Source of the DNA: Sphingobium sp. Z007
Lineage (GTDB): Bacteria; Pseudomonadota; Alphaproteobacteria; Sphingomonadales; Sphingomonadaceae
Length of the DNA stretch: 64,000 bases
Direction: 5' to 3'
Assembly (NCBI RefSeq): GCF_900013425.1
Contig: NZ_FBXK01000002.1
Coordinates: 62,001 to 126,000, forward strand
Shown here: in pieces, positions 20,545-29,325 of the stretch
How positions within the stretch are numbered: position 1 is the stretch's first letter
Layout of the letters: each line of letters starts with the position of its first letter
Notes under the pieces: generated by a model
Databases searched by the model: none
Seen by the model: the letters and a program-made list of their open reading frames with translations, nothing else
What the model was told of the DNA's origin: nothing
Made by a program: the position numbers and the translations under genes

Positions 20545-20921
20545 TTTCCGTCTCCCTGATGCTGGTGAGGCACACTCGGCGGTGCGCCCTTCTCGGCAAG
20601 GATCGCCTGCATGACCGCGATCTCCTGACGCTGTTCAACGATGATGCCCTGCGCGAGACGGCGCAGGCGTTCGTCCTTGCCGTAGCGCAGTTGCGCCTGT
20701 GCCATCTCGATTGCGCCCTGGTGATGCGGGATCATCATCGCCGCGAAGTCGCGGTCCGGATCACCGGACGGCGCGACCATCATCTCATGATGCATCTGCT
20801 CCATCGCGGCGGCCATGTCGGTGGCGAAGTCCTGAGGCGCCGCTGCGAGTGCGCCTGCGGATGCCGCGAGGCCGAGGCCGGCAAGGCCCAGTATCAGTTT
20901 CAAGCGCATGCCCCTTCTCAT
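20541..20921 (-). CDS. DUF305 family periplasmic protein
   Basis: 126 residues with an N-terminal hydrophobic signal (LILGLAGLGLAASAGALAAA) and the family motif MMIPHHQGAIEMA (62-74), with extra His/Met residues (MEQMHHEMM, HQHQ). Such proteins are often linked to metal, especially copper, handling. It overlaps both neighbours by 4 bp, so the three genes are translated together. Function here is inferred only from family. Confidence 0.82.
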   Translation of the reverse strand: MRRGMRLKLILGLAGLGLAASAGALAAAPQDFATDMAAAMEQMHHEMMVAPSGDPDRDFAAMMIPHHQGAIEMAQAQLRYGKDERLRRLAQGIIVEQRQEIAVMQAILAEKGAPPSVPHQHQGDGK

Positions 20922-21397
20922 GATAGTCTCGCGATAACGCCTATGATGGCAGCCAGTGTCATCATCGCCGCCGGCAGGAGCAATATTTGCATCGTCGCCT
21001 CGCGGCCGCTGATCGTCCCGGCGAGGATTTCGACCGGGCCGCGCAGGAACTCGCCAAGGCTGCGCTGCCGCTCGCCCGGCGCAGCACTGTCAGCGAGGAG
21101 GATACCGCCGACGATCAGCGAGAAATACATGACCGTGAACAGCGTCACGACGACGAGGACACCTGCCGCTGCCGCATCGCGTGCGAAGAAGGCCCAGAAT
21201 GACCCGACCATTATTGCATAGAACCCCACCAGCGCAACGAGCACATTAGGATGAACCCCGCGACTGGCGACGCCGGGCGCTGGTCGCTCCAGTTCGGCGT
21301 ATGGATCATCGGATCGGACCAAGCGTAATGCCGGTCGCGTCGGTTCTTCCACCACTTCCTTGGGCTGAAACTCGCTCTCCATAATGCGCGTTGCCAT
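20918..21397 (-). CDS. Small integral membrane protein
   Basis: 159 residues from the ATG at 21397, chosen because AGGAGA lies 6 bases upstream; a longer frame to 21427 lacks a ribosome site. A soluble, charged N-terminal 50 residues precede three hydrophobic helices (LVALVGFYAIMVGSFWAFF; VLVVVTLFTVMYFSLIVGGIL; ILLLPAAMMTLAAIIGVIA). First gene of the operon with DUF305 and the YVTN protein. I do not recognise the family. Confidence 0.7.
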   Translation of the reverse strand: MATRIMESEFQPKEVVEEPTRPALRLVRSDDPYAELERPAPGVASRGVHPNVLVALVGFYAIMVGSFWAFFARDAAAAGVLVVVTLFTVMYFSLIVGGILLADSAAPGERQRSLGEFLRGPVEILAGTISGREATMQILLLPAAMMTLAAIIGVIARLS

Positions 21398-21519
21398 GTC
21401 GGATCTCCTGATCGACAGCGCTGCCATTGCTGCATTGCTGTAACTGTGACCAAGGTGGCGCGTTGCTAGTCATCGATCCAACCGATGATATTTGTCGTTC
21501 CGATCACGAATGGAGATGA

Positions 21520-22119
21520 ATGGCCTGGCTCGACGACCCCGACCTGATCAAGCGACGGCGGCAGTCCTTGGCGGATGCGCATGTCGCACAGCTCGAATGC
21601 TGGCGCGAAGGGCTGTTGGCCGACGGCAGACCTGTGCCGCATTTCGACCCGGCGGACGGCGGGGTCGACGCCCGGCTGCTGTTGCTTCTCGAAACCCCCG
21701 GTCCCGGGCCTGAGCGCACCCGCTTCGTGTCGCGCGACAATCCGTCCGGGACCGCCCGCAATCTGCGGCGCTATCTCGACGAGGCCGGCATCGACCGGTC
21801 CGATTTTGTACTCTGGAACACCGTGCCTTGGATCATGCATCCACCCGGTGCCCGCAATCGCACCCTGCGCAAAGCCGAGATCGATGCCGGGCTGGCCACG
21901 CTCCCCGGGCTTCTCGCGCTGCTGCCCAAGCTGAAAGTCTGCTTGCTGGCCGGCCGGGTGGCGACCAAGGCCGGACAACTCGTGTCGGCGCATGATGCTT
22001 CGATCAAGGTCATGCCGATGCCGCATCCCAGCCCGGCCAACGTCTGTACAAGTCCTCAGGTTATGGATCGCCTTCGCGCGGCGTTCAGCGAAGCAGCGGC
22101 CCTGCTCAACCAATCGTGA
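21520..22119 (+). CDS. Uracil-DNA glycosylase family protein
   Basis: 199 residues with the layout of the UDG superfamily. LLLLETPGPGP (about 52-62) corresponds to the catalytic water-activating motif, DFVLWNTVPWIMHP (about 103-116) is the uracil-recognition strand, and MPHPSPANV (about 167-175) supplies the conserved HPS motif. GGAG sits 4 bases before the ATG. It is a single gene divergent from the membrane operon. Whether it removes uracil from DNA or is an inactive family member cannot be told. Confidence 0.75.
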   Translation: MAWLDDPDLIKRRRQSLADAHVAQLECWREGLLADGRPVPHFDPADGGVDARLLLLLETPGPGPERTRFVSRDNPSGTARNLRRYLDEAGIDRSDFVLWNTVPWIMHPPGARNRTLRKAEIDAGLATLPGLLALLPKLKVCLLAGRVATKAGQLVSAHDASIKVMPMPHPSPANVCTSPQVMDRLRAAFSEAAALLNQS

Positions 22120-22124
22120 ATGAC

Positions 22125-22158
22125 GATTGGAACGATCCAATCAACAAGTTGGAACGAT
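22125..22158. promoter_or_regulatory. Likely LysR operator upstream of the sulfite module
   Basis: GATTGGAACGATCCAATC (22125-22142) is an interrupted palindrome, and TTGGAACGAT is repeated directly 22 bp apart (22127-22136 and 22149-22158), two helical turns. It lies 39-72 bp upstream of the LysR start, a usual place for an autoregulatory site. Confidence 0.5.
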
Positions 22159-22196
22159 TTATCGCGCCGGTCTATTGATCCCTGCAGGAGATCGAT

Positions 22197-23066
22197 ATGA
22201 CCCTCGAACAGCTTCGTATTTTCGTTGGCGTCGCCGAGCGCGAGCATATGACCCGCGCCGCCGAGGCGCTCAACGTCACCCAGTCGGCGGCGAGTGCCGC
22301 CATCGCCGCGCTCGAAGCGCGCCACGACGTGCCGCTATTTCATCGGGTCGGGCGCGGCATTGAGCTCACCGAGGCGGGTCGCATGTTTCTGGACGAGGCG
22401 CGCGCCGTCCTCGGCCGGGCCGCGAGCGCCGGGCTGGCGCTGGCGGAGTTCGGTGGTCTCAAGCGCGGCACGCTGCGGATCGTCGCGAGTCAGACCATCG
22501 CCAGCTACTGGCTGCCTGCGCGGCTCGCTGAATTTCATCGTCGCCATCCGCTGATCGGCATCGAACTGGCGATCGACAACACCGACGGTGCTGCTGCGCA
22601 GGTGCTCGACGGCACGGCCGAACTTGGCTTTGTCGAAGGTTCGGTCGACGAGCCGGCACTTGCGCACTGGAAAGTCGCCGAGGACCGGATGTTACTGGTC
22701 GGCGCAGAGCCAACCGGAAATGTCGATGAAACCTGGGTCCGCGAGGCCAACTGGATCGTGCGCGAACAGGGATCGGGCACGCGCTCGACCTTCGAGGAGG
22801 TGCTGCGCCACCGCGGCGTCGACCCTGCCGATCTGCGCATCGGCATGACCCTGCCGTCCAATGAAGCGGTTCGCTCGGCTGTCGAAGCCGGCGCCGGGGT
22901 GGCAGTGCTGTCCGAACTCGTCGTGCGCAGGGCGCTGGCGGCGGGGCATCTGCATGACCTGGGTCTTGGGCTGCCCGCACGGCCGTTCGAAGCGCTGCGC
23001 CACAAGGAGCGTTACCGCACCAAAGCGGCCGACGCGCTGACCGATCTCGTGAAGGAGCATGGATGA
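22197..23066 (+). CDS. LysR family transcriptional regulator
   Basis: 289 residues. The N-terminal winged helix-turn-helix is typical (MTLEQLRIFVGVAEREHMTRAAEALNVTQ, residues 1-60, seen here in segments). The C-terminal LysR substrate domain (about 88-285) resembles CysB/CbbR-like sensors. AGGAG precedes the ATG. Its stop overlaps the start of the TDT exporter gene, so it is co-transcribed with the genes it probably controls. The likely signal is sulfite or a related sulfur compound, inferred from the neighbouring SorA and exporter genes. Confidence 0.88.
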   Translation: MTLEQLRIFVGVAEREHMTRAAEALNVTQSAASAAIAALEARHDVPLFHRVGRGIELTEAGRMFLDEARAVLGRAASAGLALAEFGGLKRGTLRIVASQTIASYWLPARLAEFHRRHPLIGIELAIDNTDGAAAQVLDGTAELGFVEGSVDEPALAHWKVAEDRMLLVGAEPTGNVDETWVREANWIVREQGSGTRSTFEEVLRHRGVDPADLRIGMTLPSNEAVRSAVEAGAGVAVLSELVVRRALAAGHLHDLGLGLPARPFEALRHKERYRTKAADALTDLVKEHG

Positions 23067-24217
23067 TGACCGGCGACCTCAAGCCCGTGCTCGGCGGCCT
23101 GCGTCCACTCTCGCGCCTCGATCATCCCCGCGAGATGATCCGCCAGTTCACCCCTAACTGGTTCGCCGCGACCATGGGCACCGGCATCCTCGCGCTGGCG
23201 CTACCGCAGGTGCCGGGCATCGGCCCGGCATTGAAGCCGGTCGGCGAGGCGTTGTGGTTTTTCAACATCGCGCTGTTTGCGCTCTTCACCGGCCTCTATT
23301 CGGCGCGCTGGATAATGTTTGGCCATGAGGCACGGCGGATCTTCGGCCATAACACGGTGTCGATGTTCATCGGCACCATCCCGATGGGCCTCGCCACGAT
23401 CATCAACGGCTGCCTCGCCTTTGGGATCGCCCGGTTCGGCGACGGCATCGTCGGTGTAGCGCATGTCCTGTGGTGGATCGATGTCGCGGTGGCCGTGACC
23501 TGCGGCGTCGTCATTCCCTATTTCATGTTCACCCGTCACGAGCACAGCTTCGACGGCATGACCGCCGTCTGGCTGCTCCCGGTGGTCGCGGCAGAGGTGG
23601 CGGCGGCGAGCGGCGGGCTGCTGGCGCCACATCTCGCCGATCCGCATGCGCAATTCGTGACGCTGCTCACTTCCTATGTGCTCTGGGCCTATTCGGTGCC
23701 GGTCGCCTTCAGTATCCTCGCGCTACTCATCCTTCGCATGGCGCTGCACAAGCTGCCGCACGAGGGGATGGCCGCGTCGAGCTGGCTCTCGCTCGGCCCG
23801 ATCGGCACCGGTGCGCTCGGAATGCTCGTGCTGGGCGCTGACGCGCCAGCGATCCTCTCGGCGCACGGTCTCGCCTCAATTGCCGGCATTGCCCAGGGTC
23901 TCGGTAGCATCGCGGGGCTGCTGCTTTGGGGCTTTGGCCTGTGGTGGCTGGCGCTCGCGATGCTGATCACCTGGCGCTACTGGCGCGCCGGGATCCCGTT
24001 CAATCTCGGCTGGTGGGGCTATACCTTCCCGCTTGGCGTCTACACGGTCGCGACCTTCCGCCTCGGCACGACCTTCGACCTCGCCTTCTTCGGGATCGTC
24101 GGGACGGTGCTCACCCTTGCCCTCGCGATGATGTGGGTGGTGGTCGCCGCCAAGACGCTCGCCGGCGCGTGGAAGGGCCACCTCTTCGTATCGCCCTGCA
24201 TCGCGACACCCAACTGA
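23063..24217 (+). CDS. TDT family transporter (TehA/Ssu1-like, probable sulfite exporter)
   Basis: 384-residue inner-membrane protein with about ten hydrophobic helices. It opens with FTPNWFAATMGTGILALAL, the typical first helix of the SLAC1/TehA/Ssu1 family. ATG at 23063 overlaps the LysR stop (23064-23066); a second ATG follows at 23066. Placed between a LysR regulator and a sulfite dehydrogenase, it most likely exports sulfite, as yeast Ssu1 does. Tellurite or malate transport are alternatives within the family. Confidence 0.82.
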   Translation: MMTGDLKPVLGGLRPLSRLDHPREMIRQFTPNWFAATMGTGILALALPQVPGIGPALKPVGEALWFFNIALFALFTGLYSARWIMFGHEARRIFGHNTVSMFIGTIPMGLATIINGCLAFGIARFGDGIVGVAHVLWWIDVAVAVTCGVVIPYFMFTRHEHSFDGMTAVWLLPVVAAEVAAASGGLLAPHLADPHAQFVTLLTSYVLWAYSVPVAFSILALLILRMALHKLPHEGMAASSWLSLGPIGTGALGMLVLGADAPAILSAHGLASIAGIAQGLGSIAGLLLWGFGLWWLALAMLITWRYWRAGIPFNLGWWGYTFPLGVYTVATFRLGTTFDLAFFGIVGTVLTLALAMMWVVVAAKTLAGAWKGHLFVSPCIATPN

Positions 24218-24304
24218 TCGCCTGAGGCGATCAAAATCGAAAATCCGATCGCTTGGCTCGACGAGCCGGATCGGCCACGTTCGCCCGAAGAAGGGAATGC
24301 TATC

Positions 24305-25543
24305 ATGGACAAGCTCGACACTTGGTTCGCCGCCGAAAGCAGTCGTCGCCGCTTTCTGGGTCAGGCCGCGCTCGGCGGCGCCGCGCTCGCTGCCGGCCCC
24401 GCACTCGCGCAGAGCCTCGTCGACCTGCACCTTCCCGGCGGCAATGCCGGGCGGCCGATGACCAGCGCCTTTCCCGGCAAAGGCAGCATGATCCTTCAGC
24501 GCATGCACCCGCCGCTGCTCGAAACTCCGATGGAGGTATTCGACCGCGACGTTTTCACCCCCAACGACCAGTTTTTCGTGCGTTGGCACTGGGCCGACAT
24601 CCCGACCTCGATCGATGTCGATATTTTCCGGCTCACCGTCCGCGGCCACGTCAATAGACCGCTTTCGATCAGCCTTGCGCAGCTGCTCCGGTTGCCGCGC
24701 GTCGAGATGGCGGCGGTCAATCAGTGCTCGGGCAACAGCCGCGGCCTGTTCCAGCCGCGCGTGCCCGGCGCACAATGGGGCAATGGTGCGATGGGCAACG
24801 CCAAATGGCTCGGCGTCCGGCTATGCGACATCCTCGACTATGCCGGCGTAAAGCCCGGCGCGGTGCAGGTGCGCTTCGGCGCCCTCGACCAGCCCGTCGT
24901 TGCCGGCGCACCCGATTTCGAGAAGGCGCTCGACATCGACCATGCTCGAGACGGCGAGGTGATGATCGCCTTCGGCATGAACGGTGAGCAATTGCCCCTG
25001 CTGAACGGCTTCCCTTGCCGGCTGATCGTGCCGGGCTGGTATTCGACCTACTGGGTCAAGATGCTCAATGACATCGAGGTGCTGCCCGGCCCAGATGACG
25101 AATATTGGATGGCCAAGGCTTACAAGATCCCGGCGACCCCGGGCGCCAATGTGAAGCCGGGCGCAAAGGACTTCCCGACCGTCCCGATCAACCGGATGAT
25201 CCCGCGGTCCTGGGTCACCAGTCTCGGCGAAGGCCAGGCCATCGCATATGATCGAACGATCCCGCTCGGTGGTATCGCCATGGGCGGCGATTGCGGGGTC
25301 GCCAAGGTCGACGTCTCCACCGATGGCGGCCGCACCTGGTATCACACCCGGCTCGGTCCCGATCACGGCAAGTACAGCTTCCGCCGCTGGGACACGCAGG
25401 TGCCGCTGGCGGCGCGCGGAAATGTCCGGCTGATGTCGCGCTGCTGGAACACGGACGGGGTCGCGCAGCCGATGGCGCCAATTTGGAACCCGGGCGGGTT
25501 CATGCGCGGCAATATCGAAACCACCAACATCACTGCGTCCTGA
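24305..25543 (+). CDS. sorA: Sulfite dehydrogenase, molybdopterin subunit SorA
   Basis: 412 residues. A twin-arginine signal (SSRRRFLGQAALGGAALAA, about 12-30) directs it to the periplasm. The sulfite-oxidase molybdenum domain carries the ligand cysteine in NQCSGNSRG (C141), followed by a C-terminal dimerisation domain (about 290-400, with STDGGRTWYH). It oxidises sulfite to sulfate and passes electrons to the cytochrome encoded 11 bp downstream. It is intact and of normal length. Together with LysR and TDT it forms a sulfite detoxification and respiration module. Confidence 0.88.
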   Translation: MDKLDTWFAAESSRRRFLGQAALGGAALAAGPALAQSLVDLHLPGGNAGRPMTSAFPGKGSMILQRMHPPLLETPMEVFDRDVFTPNDQFFVRWHWADIPTSIDVDIFRLTVRGHVNRPLSISLAQLLRLPRVEMAAVNQCSGNSRGLFQPRVPGAQWGNGAMGNAKWLGVRLCDILDYAGVKPGAVQVRFGALDQPVVAGAPDFEKALDIDHARDGEVMIAFGMNGEQLPLLNGFPCRLIVPGWYSTYWVKMLNDIEVLPGPDDEYWMAKAYKIPATPGANVKPGAKDFPTVPINRMIPRSWVTSLGEGQAIAYDRTIPLGGIAMGGDCGVAKVDVSTDGGRTWYHTRLGPDHGKYSFRRWDTQVPLAARGNVRLMSRCWNTDGVAQPMAPIWNPGGFMRGNIETTNITAS

Positions 25544-25554
25544 GGAGAGCCGAG

Positions 25555-26028
25555 ATGAAAGTCCCTTCGATCGGCATGCTATCCTTCGGTGCGATCGGCC
25601 TTGCGGCCATAGTCCTGATCGCGATCGGCCCGCCCGGCAGCCACGTGCCCCCACCGCCGCCCGCACCCAGCGGCCCGGCACCGTCGAGCATCGCTTTTGG
25701 CGGGTTCGCGCTCACGTCGGACACGGTCGACCTGCCGATCGACGACCAGCAATATCCCGACGGCCCGCACGCCGACGTGATCAACGCCAACTGCACCTCG
25801 TGCCATTCGGCCAGCATGGCACTGACCCAGCCCGCGCTCACGGCCGACCAGTGGAAGGCGACGGTCACCAAGATGAAGGAGGTCTATAAGGCACCGGTCT
25901 CGGAAAAGGATATTCCAGCGATCGTCGACTATCTGACCGCGCTGAGCGCGAAGCAGGGCAGCGGGGCGCCGGCCGGCAAGGAATCCGGAAGTCAGGGCGC
26001 TCCCGACGCGCCGGGCGGGACTGGCTGA
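25555..26028 (+). CDS. sorB: c-type cytochrome subunit SorB
   Basis: 157 residues. One N-terminal hydrophobic helix (about 5-26), a proline-rich linker (VPPPPPAPSGPAP) and a single heme c motif CTSCH (C80, C83, H84). The C-terminus is a Gly/Pro/Ser-rich tail. The ATG at 25555 follows GAGGAGAG. It is the electron acceptor of SorA. The hydrophobic helix may anchor it to the membrane or be a cleaved signal. Confidence 0.85.
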   Translation: MKVPSIGMLSFGAIGLAAIVLIAIGPPGSHVPPPPPAPSGPAPSSIAFGGFALTSDTVDLPIDDQQYPDGPHADVINANCTSCHSASMALTQPALTADQWKATVTKMKEVYKAPVSEKDIPAIVDYLTALSAKQGSGAPAGKESGSQGAPDAPGGTG

Positions 26029-26075
26029 GTGACTTATCGCCGCGCGCCGCGTTGATCGGATGAAGGAGGCGCCTG

Positions 26076-26735
26076 ATGCGTATCGAGAAATTCGTCCATA
26101 GCTGCTTGAGGCTGACGCTCCAGGGCAAGCGGCTGTTGTTCGACCCAGGCAAATTCTCGTTCGTCGATCGGCGTGTCGATCCTCGCGACCTCAGCGACGT
26201 GGATTTCATCCTATTTACGCACGGCCATCCCGATCATCTCGACGGCGAGGCGCTACGCACCATCGTCGGCGATGGCGAACCGCGGATATTCGGAGGCAAC
26301 AAGGTCGCAGCCACGTTGCGCAGCCAGGGCTTCACCGTCAGCGAGGTAAGAGAAGAAGGGCTCGACCTTGGACCATTCACGGTCCGTGCCCTGCCGGTGC
26401 GCCATGAGCCGATCCTCGCCGAAGAAATCCCGGCCGTCCTGGCATTTGTCGTCAATGATCGCCTTCTCAATCCCGGCGATAGCTTCGATGAACGGCTCCG
26501 CCAATTTGCTGGAATTGACGCGCTGGCGCTGCCGGTGATGGCGCCGTTCCTGACCGAGATCGGCGCCCACGAGTTCGCCAGGTCCATGCGTCCAAGCCAT
26601 GTGCTCCCGGTCCACGATGGCTATGCCCGCGACTGGTTCCTGACGCAGCGCTACGATACCTATGAGCCCTATTTCGAGAAGGCTGGCATGACCTTCCACC
26701 GCCTCCAGCAGCCCGGTGACGGGTTCGACCTGTGA
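26076..26735 (+). CDS. MBL-fold metallo-hydrolase (UlaG-like)
   Basis: 219 residues with the metal motif THGHPDHLD (48-56) and later histidines (RHEP, about 111, and LPVHDGYA, about 184). This is a compact beta-lactamase-like fold of the YtnP/UlaG type. GGAGG lies 8 bases before the ATG. It follows sorB on the same strand by 47 bp and may be part of that transcript. Substrate unknown. Confidence 0.82.
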   Translation: MRIEKFVHSCLRLTLQGKRLLFDPGKFSFVDRRVDPRDLSDVDFILFTHGHPDHLDGEALRTIVGDGEPRIFGGNKVAATLRSQGFTVSEVREEGLDLGPFTVRALPVRHEPILAEEIPAVLAFVVNDRLLNPGDSFDERLRQFAGIDALALPVMAPFLTEIGAHEFARSMRPSHVLPVHDGYARDWFLTQRYDTYEPYFEKAGMTFHRLQQPGDGFDL

Positions 26736-26754
26736 CGGACGACAAACCGGCCTT

Positions 26755-26982
26755 TCGGTCGCGACGGCCTGGTGCATCGACGATCCGAAGATCGCCAATG
26801 CGGCGATCGAGCAAGTCCAGTTGGACCTCGTCATGGTCGCGCGCGCGCATCTCGCCGATCCGCATTATCCCTATGTCGCGGCCCAGGCGCTCGGCAAGGA
26901 CCGGCCATCATGGGTGCTCCCTGCGCCTTATGCTCACTGGCTTGAGCGCTACCGGGGGATCGGTAAAGCGGCGGCCCAGTGA
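26755..26982 (+). pseudogene. NADH:flavin oxidoreductase (Old Yellow Enzyme) C-terminal fragment
   Basis: About 75 codons with the typical end of YqjM/NamA-like enzymes: LDLVMVARAHLADPHYPYVA and APYAHWLERYRG. The catalytic barrel and FMN site are missing, and the frame enters from unrelated sequence following the MBL stop. It is a leftover from a deletion, so the region was rearranged just before the mobilisation genes. Confidence 0.7.
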
Positions 26983-27362
26983 TCGGATCACCTAGTGCAC
27001 ACAGGGTAGCGCAAGGGCCACGTCGGGCCCCTAAAATAACCCTCGTACAGCCGATCATTCCAAGCATTAGCGCAGACGACCGGCTGCCGAACTCTTAAAT
27101 TATCAAGATCTTTGCACGATGACCGTATGGCGGGTTGTAGGATCGACGACTCCAATTGAGCGCTCATCTTGAGCGCACCGCTGCGAGACCGCTCACTGGA
27201 ACGGAAATGGCAGGTTTCGACAGGATCGGCCATTGACGCGCCGGGCTGCGAACTTCTGGAAGTGGTCGACAACTGCCCCGCAATAGGTCTGTCGCCCGCG
27301 CAAATTATTGTCCGGTCAGAACTTGCTGCCTTCGCCTCGCCATCTGTTCGCCACGGAATTTG
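26983..27362. other. Intergenic junction region
   Basis: About 380 bp between the oxidoreductase remnant and the relaxase stop. The composition is less GC-rich and no frame shows a recognisable product. It marks the border between metabolic cargo and mobilisation genes. Confidence 0.5.
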
Positions 27363-28496
27363 CTAACGCTCGCGATCCCGTGGCTTACGGGCACCTCGGT
27401 CAATGTCAGGTCGTTGCGCCCCTTCGCCCTTCTTTTCTCGACTGCGAAGATCCGATGCCTGGTTTCGATCGGCAATCATGATCTCACGCGCCCGTTCCAA
27501 GCGCCGCGACACCGCCGGCGGCATATCGGCGACGAACCCTGCGATCTCCTCGGCCAGCGCGCGATCCTCGTCTTTCCCGGTCGCCGCCAGCGCGGCTGCG
27601 GCATCCGCGTAAGCCCCCCGGATCTGCTTCTGTCGGCCCAGCGCCAGCACATCCTCCACCCGACGCTCCGGATTCTGTGACCGTGCGAACGCCTGCGCCC
27701 GCTCCTCGATCAGCCGGTTCAGATCCAACTTCCTCCCCTGCCCCGCTGTCCGCGCCTCCAGATGGTGCGCCGGCGACCGCACCCGCGTCTGGACATGGCC
27801 CCGCGCGCGGCGCGGCGTCGCTTCGGCGGCGATGCCGCGCTGACGCAATTCATGGGCGAAGCTCTCGCGCCAATGATGAAGGTCGGCCTTGCGCGGATTG
27901 AACCGCGTCCCGTCCACACCTTGGGTTGCGACGGTCAAGTGGACATGGGGATGAGCGGTGTCGGTGTGAAGCGCCACCATATAGCTGAACTGCCCTTCGA
28001 ACTCGACGCGCGCGAACGCCTGGACGGCATCATGGATGGTCGCGGCATCGGTTGTACCGCCAGGCATCGACAACACCATCGACATCGAGGTCGGACGGTC
28101 CTTCCCATGCGCGTTCATCGCCTGATCGAGCATGTCCCAGTCGGCGGCAATCGCCTTCAACCGCTTTTCATCGGTGATGATCTCGCCCTCGCTGCTGCGG
28201 ATTTCGAGCTTCCCGTGCCGTGAAATATAACCGAAATGCTCGGCAAGATGCCTGACGCCCCGCTGTTTGCCCGAGATCTTGACCATGACCTCAGGGGCCT
28301 TGCGCACGATCCGCTCAAGCTTGGCCCGCGCCTCGGCCGCCGACAGCCCGGGCGCGGCATTGCTCCCGCCCCTGCCCTTGCCGCGCGATTGGATCCGCAG
28401 TGTCCCCCCGCGCAGGCTGCGCTTGCCCCCGGCCGGCGGTCGCCAGGCTTCCATTAGACTGGGGAGCGGCAGGACGCCGTCGTCGTCCTCATTCAT
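27363..28496 (-). CDS. Relaxase/mobilisation nuclease (MobA/VirD2 type)
   Basis: 377 residues. The relaxase domain spans about 60-240: a tyrosine candidate in HFGYISRHGKLEI (Y90) and the metal-binding three-histidine motif HTDTAHPHVHLTV (177-189). The C-terminal half is charged and helical, ending in an Arg/Lys-rich tail. I chose the ATG at 28496 (MNEDDDGVLPLPS), which overlaps the stop of the MobC-like gene by 8 bp. A longer frame to 28646 only reads antisense-like residues inside that gene. It would nick the plasmid at oriT; oriT itself was not found with confidence. Confidence 0.85.
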   Translation of the reverse strand: MNEDDDGVLPLPSLMEAWRPPAGGKRSLRGGTLRIQSRGKGRGGSNAAPGLSAAEARAKLERIVRKAPEVMVKISGKQRGVRHLAEHFGYISRHGKLEIRSSEGEIITDEKRLKAIAADWDMLDQAMNAHGKDRPTSMSMVLSMPGGTTDAATIHDAVQAFARVEFEGQFSYMVALHTDTAHPHVHLTVATQGVDGTRFNPRKADLHHWRESFAHELRQRGIAAEATPRRARGHVQTRVRSPAHHLEARTAGQGRKLDLNRLIEERAQAFARSQNPERRVEDVLALGRQKQIRGAYADAAAALAATGKDEDRALAEEIAGFVADMPPAVSRRLERAREIMIADRNQASDLRSREKKGEGAQRPDIDRGARKPRDRER

Positions 28497-29025
28497 CGGC
28501 CGTATCCCAATAGGCCATGTCACCCTTGAGCGCGCGGCCAAGCACGCGCAGCTGATCGGCCACCTCATCCCGGAAGGAAGCGACACGCGCGGCCTCGCGC
28601 GCCAGGTCGAGACGGGAATCCACCATGGTCGCGGCATGCAGCGCATGGACCGCCTGGTTGAGATTGATGCCGATCCGGTTGAGTTCGCGCCAGGACTGCG
28701 CGATCAGCACCCGGTCGCCACGCGGCGGCGGCGACGTCGCATGCAACCGTCGGCGCAACAGCATCACAAGCCATTCGGTCCGTTTGAGGCCGCGCGCATC
28801 CGCCGCCGCATCGAGCCGGTCGATATCTTCGCGCATGAGACGAAGCTGCAGCCGGTCAGTCGTGCGGGTCCGAGGTACAGCCGTCTCGCAGGATGTGTCC
28901 CCAGCCTCGTGCAGCGCACGATCAATCAGTTTGCGCAGGAGCGACGAACGACCGCCAACGGACCTTGCCATGGCATCGAAGCGTGCCGCGAGATCATCGG
29001 GCAGACGGACGTTGAAGACGGCCAT
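28489..29025 (-). CDS. MobC-like mobilisation accessory protein
   Basis: 178 residues from the ATG at 29025. A ribbon-helix-helix N-terminus (MAVFNVRLPDDLAARFDAM) is followed by a second similar segment (DRLQLRLMREDIDRLDAAA). The C-terminus shows the MobC pattern LNRIGINLNQAVHALHA. It should bind near oriT and help relaxase loading. It is translationally coupled to the relaxase and has a palindrome 73 bp upstream that may be its operator. Confidence 0.8.
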   Translation of the reverse strand: MAVFNVRLPDDLAARFDAMARSVGGRSSLLRKLIDRALHEAGDTSCETAVPRTRTTDRLQLRLMREDIDRLDAAADARGLKRTEWLVMLLRRRLHATSPPPRGDRVLIAQSWRELNRIGINLNQAVHALHAATMVDSRLDLAREAARVASFRDEVADQLRVLGRALKGDMAYWDTADE

Positions 29026-29097
29026 GTCCGCAAGACTATTGTCATACATTGACGGCGCCAAGCCTATCCGGCCCTCACCTAAAACCACTCATCTTAT

Positions 29098-29115
29098 AGT
29101 CTGCTCAAACAGACT
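29098..29115. promoter_or_regulatory. Palindromic operator or centromere-like site, copy 1
   Basis: AGTCTGCTCAAACAGACT, an 18-bp palindrome with one mismatch, 73 bp upstream of the mobC start. A perfect version occurs at 31358-31375 upstream of the parA operon. The shared site suggests common control or a parS for the nearby ParB. Confidence 0.55.
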
Positions 29116-29202
29116 CCCCCTCTTCAAGCAACGTATCCAACTCGACCTGACCTCGATGGGACAAGAGAGTATATCCGAGCGAACCAATTCCCTCCGCCTG
29201 CA

Positions 29203-29247
29203 AAAATGAAGACAGCCGCGCCCCTGAAGAAAGGGGCACGGCTGTCA
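29203..29247 (-). terminator. Rho-independent terminator of the parAB operon
   Basis: On the minus strand, a long stem ACAGCCGTGCCCCT / AGGGGCGCGGCTGT (29212-29245, one mismatch) is followed by TCTTCATTTTT. It lies 79 bp after the parB stop. Confidence 0.75.
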
Positions 29248-29325
29248 AAATTGTCTGAAAAGCTCGATCGTTTCGACGCGGAGTGAGGGGTGATTGGATG
29301 CGCCCCGACCTGCCCCGCCAATGGT

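Noticed and set aside
28497..28646. A 50-residue N-terminal extension of the relaxase
   Set aside because: It would be read inside the mobC-like gene in another frame. The ATG at 28496 fits the coupled gene order.
29026..29325. Possible oriT between the mob genes and parB
   Set aside because: The region has a palindrome and a terminator, but I cannot recognise a nic-site consensus, so no oriT is claimed.
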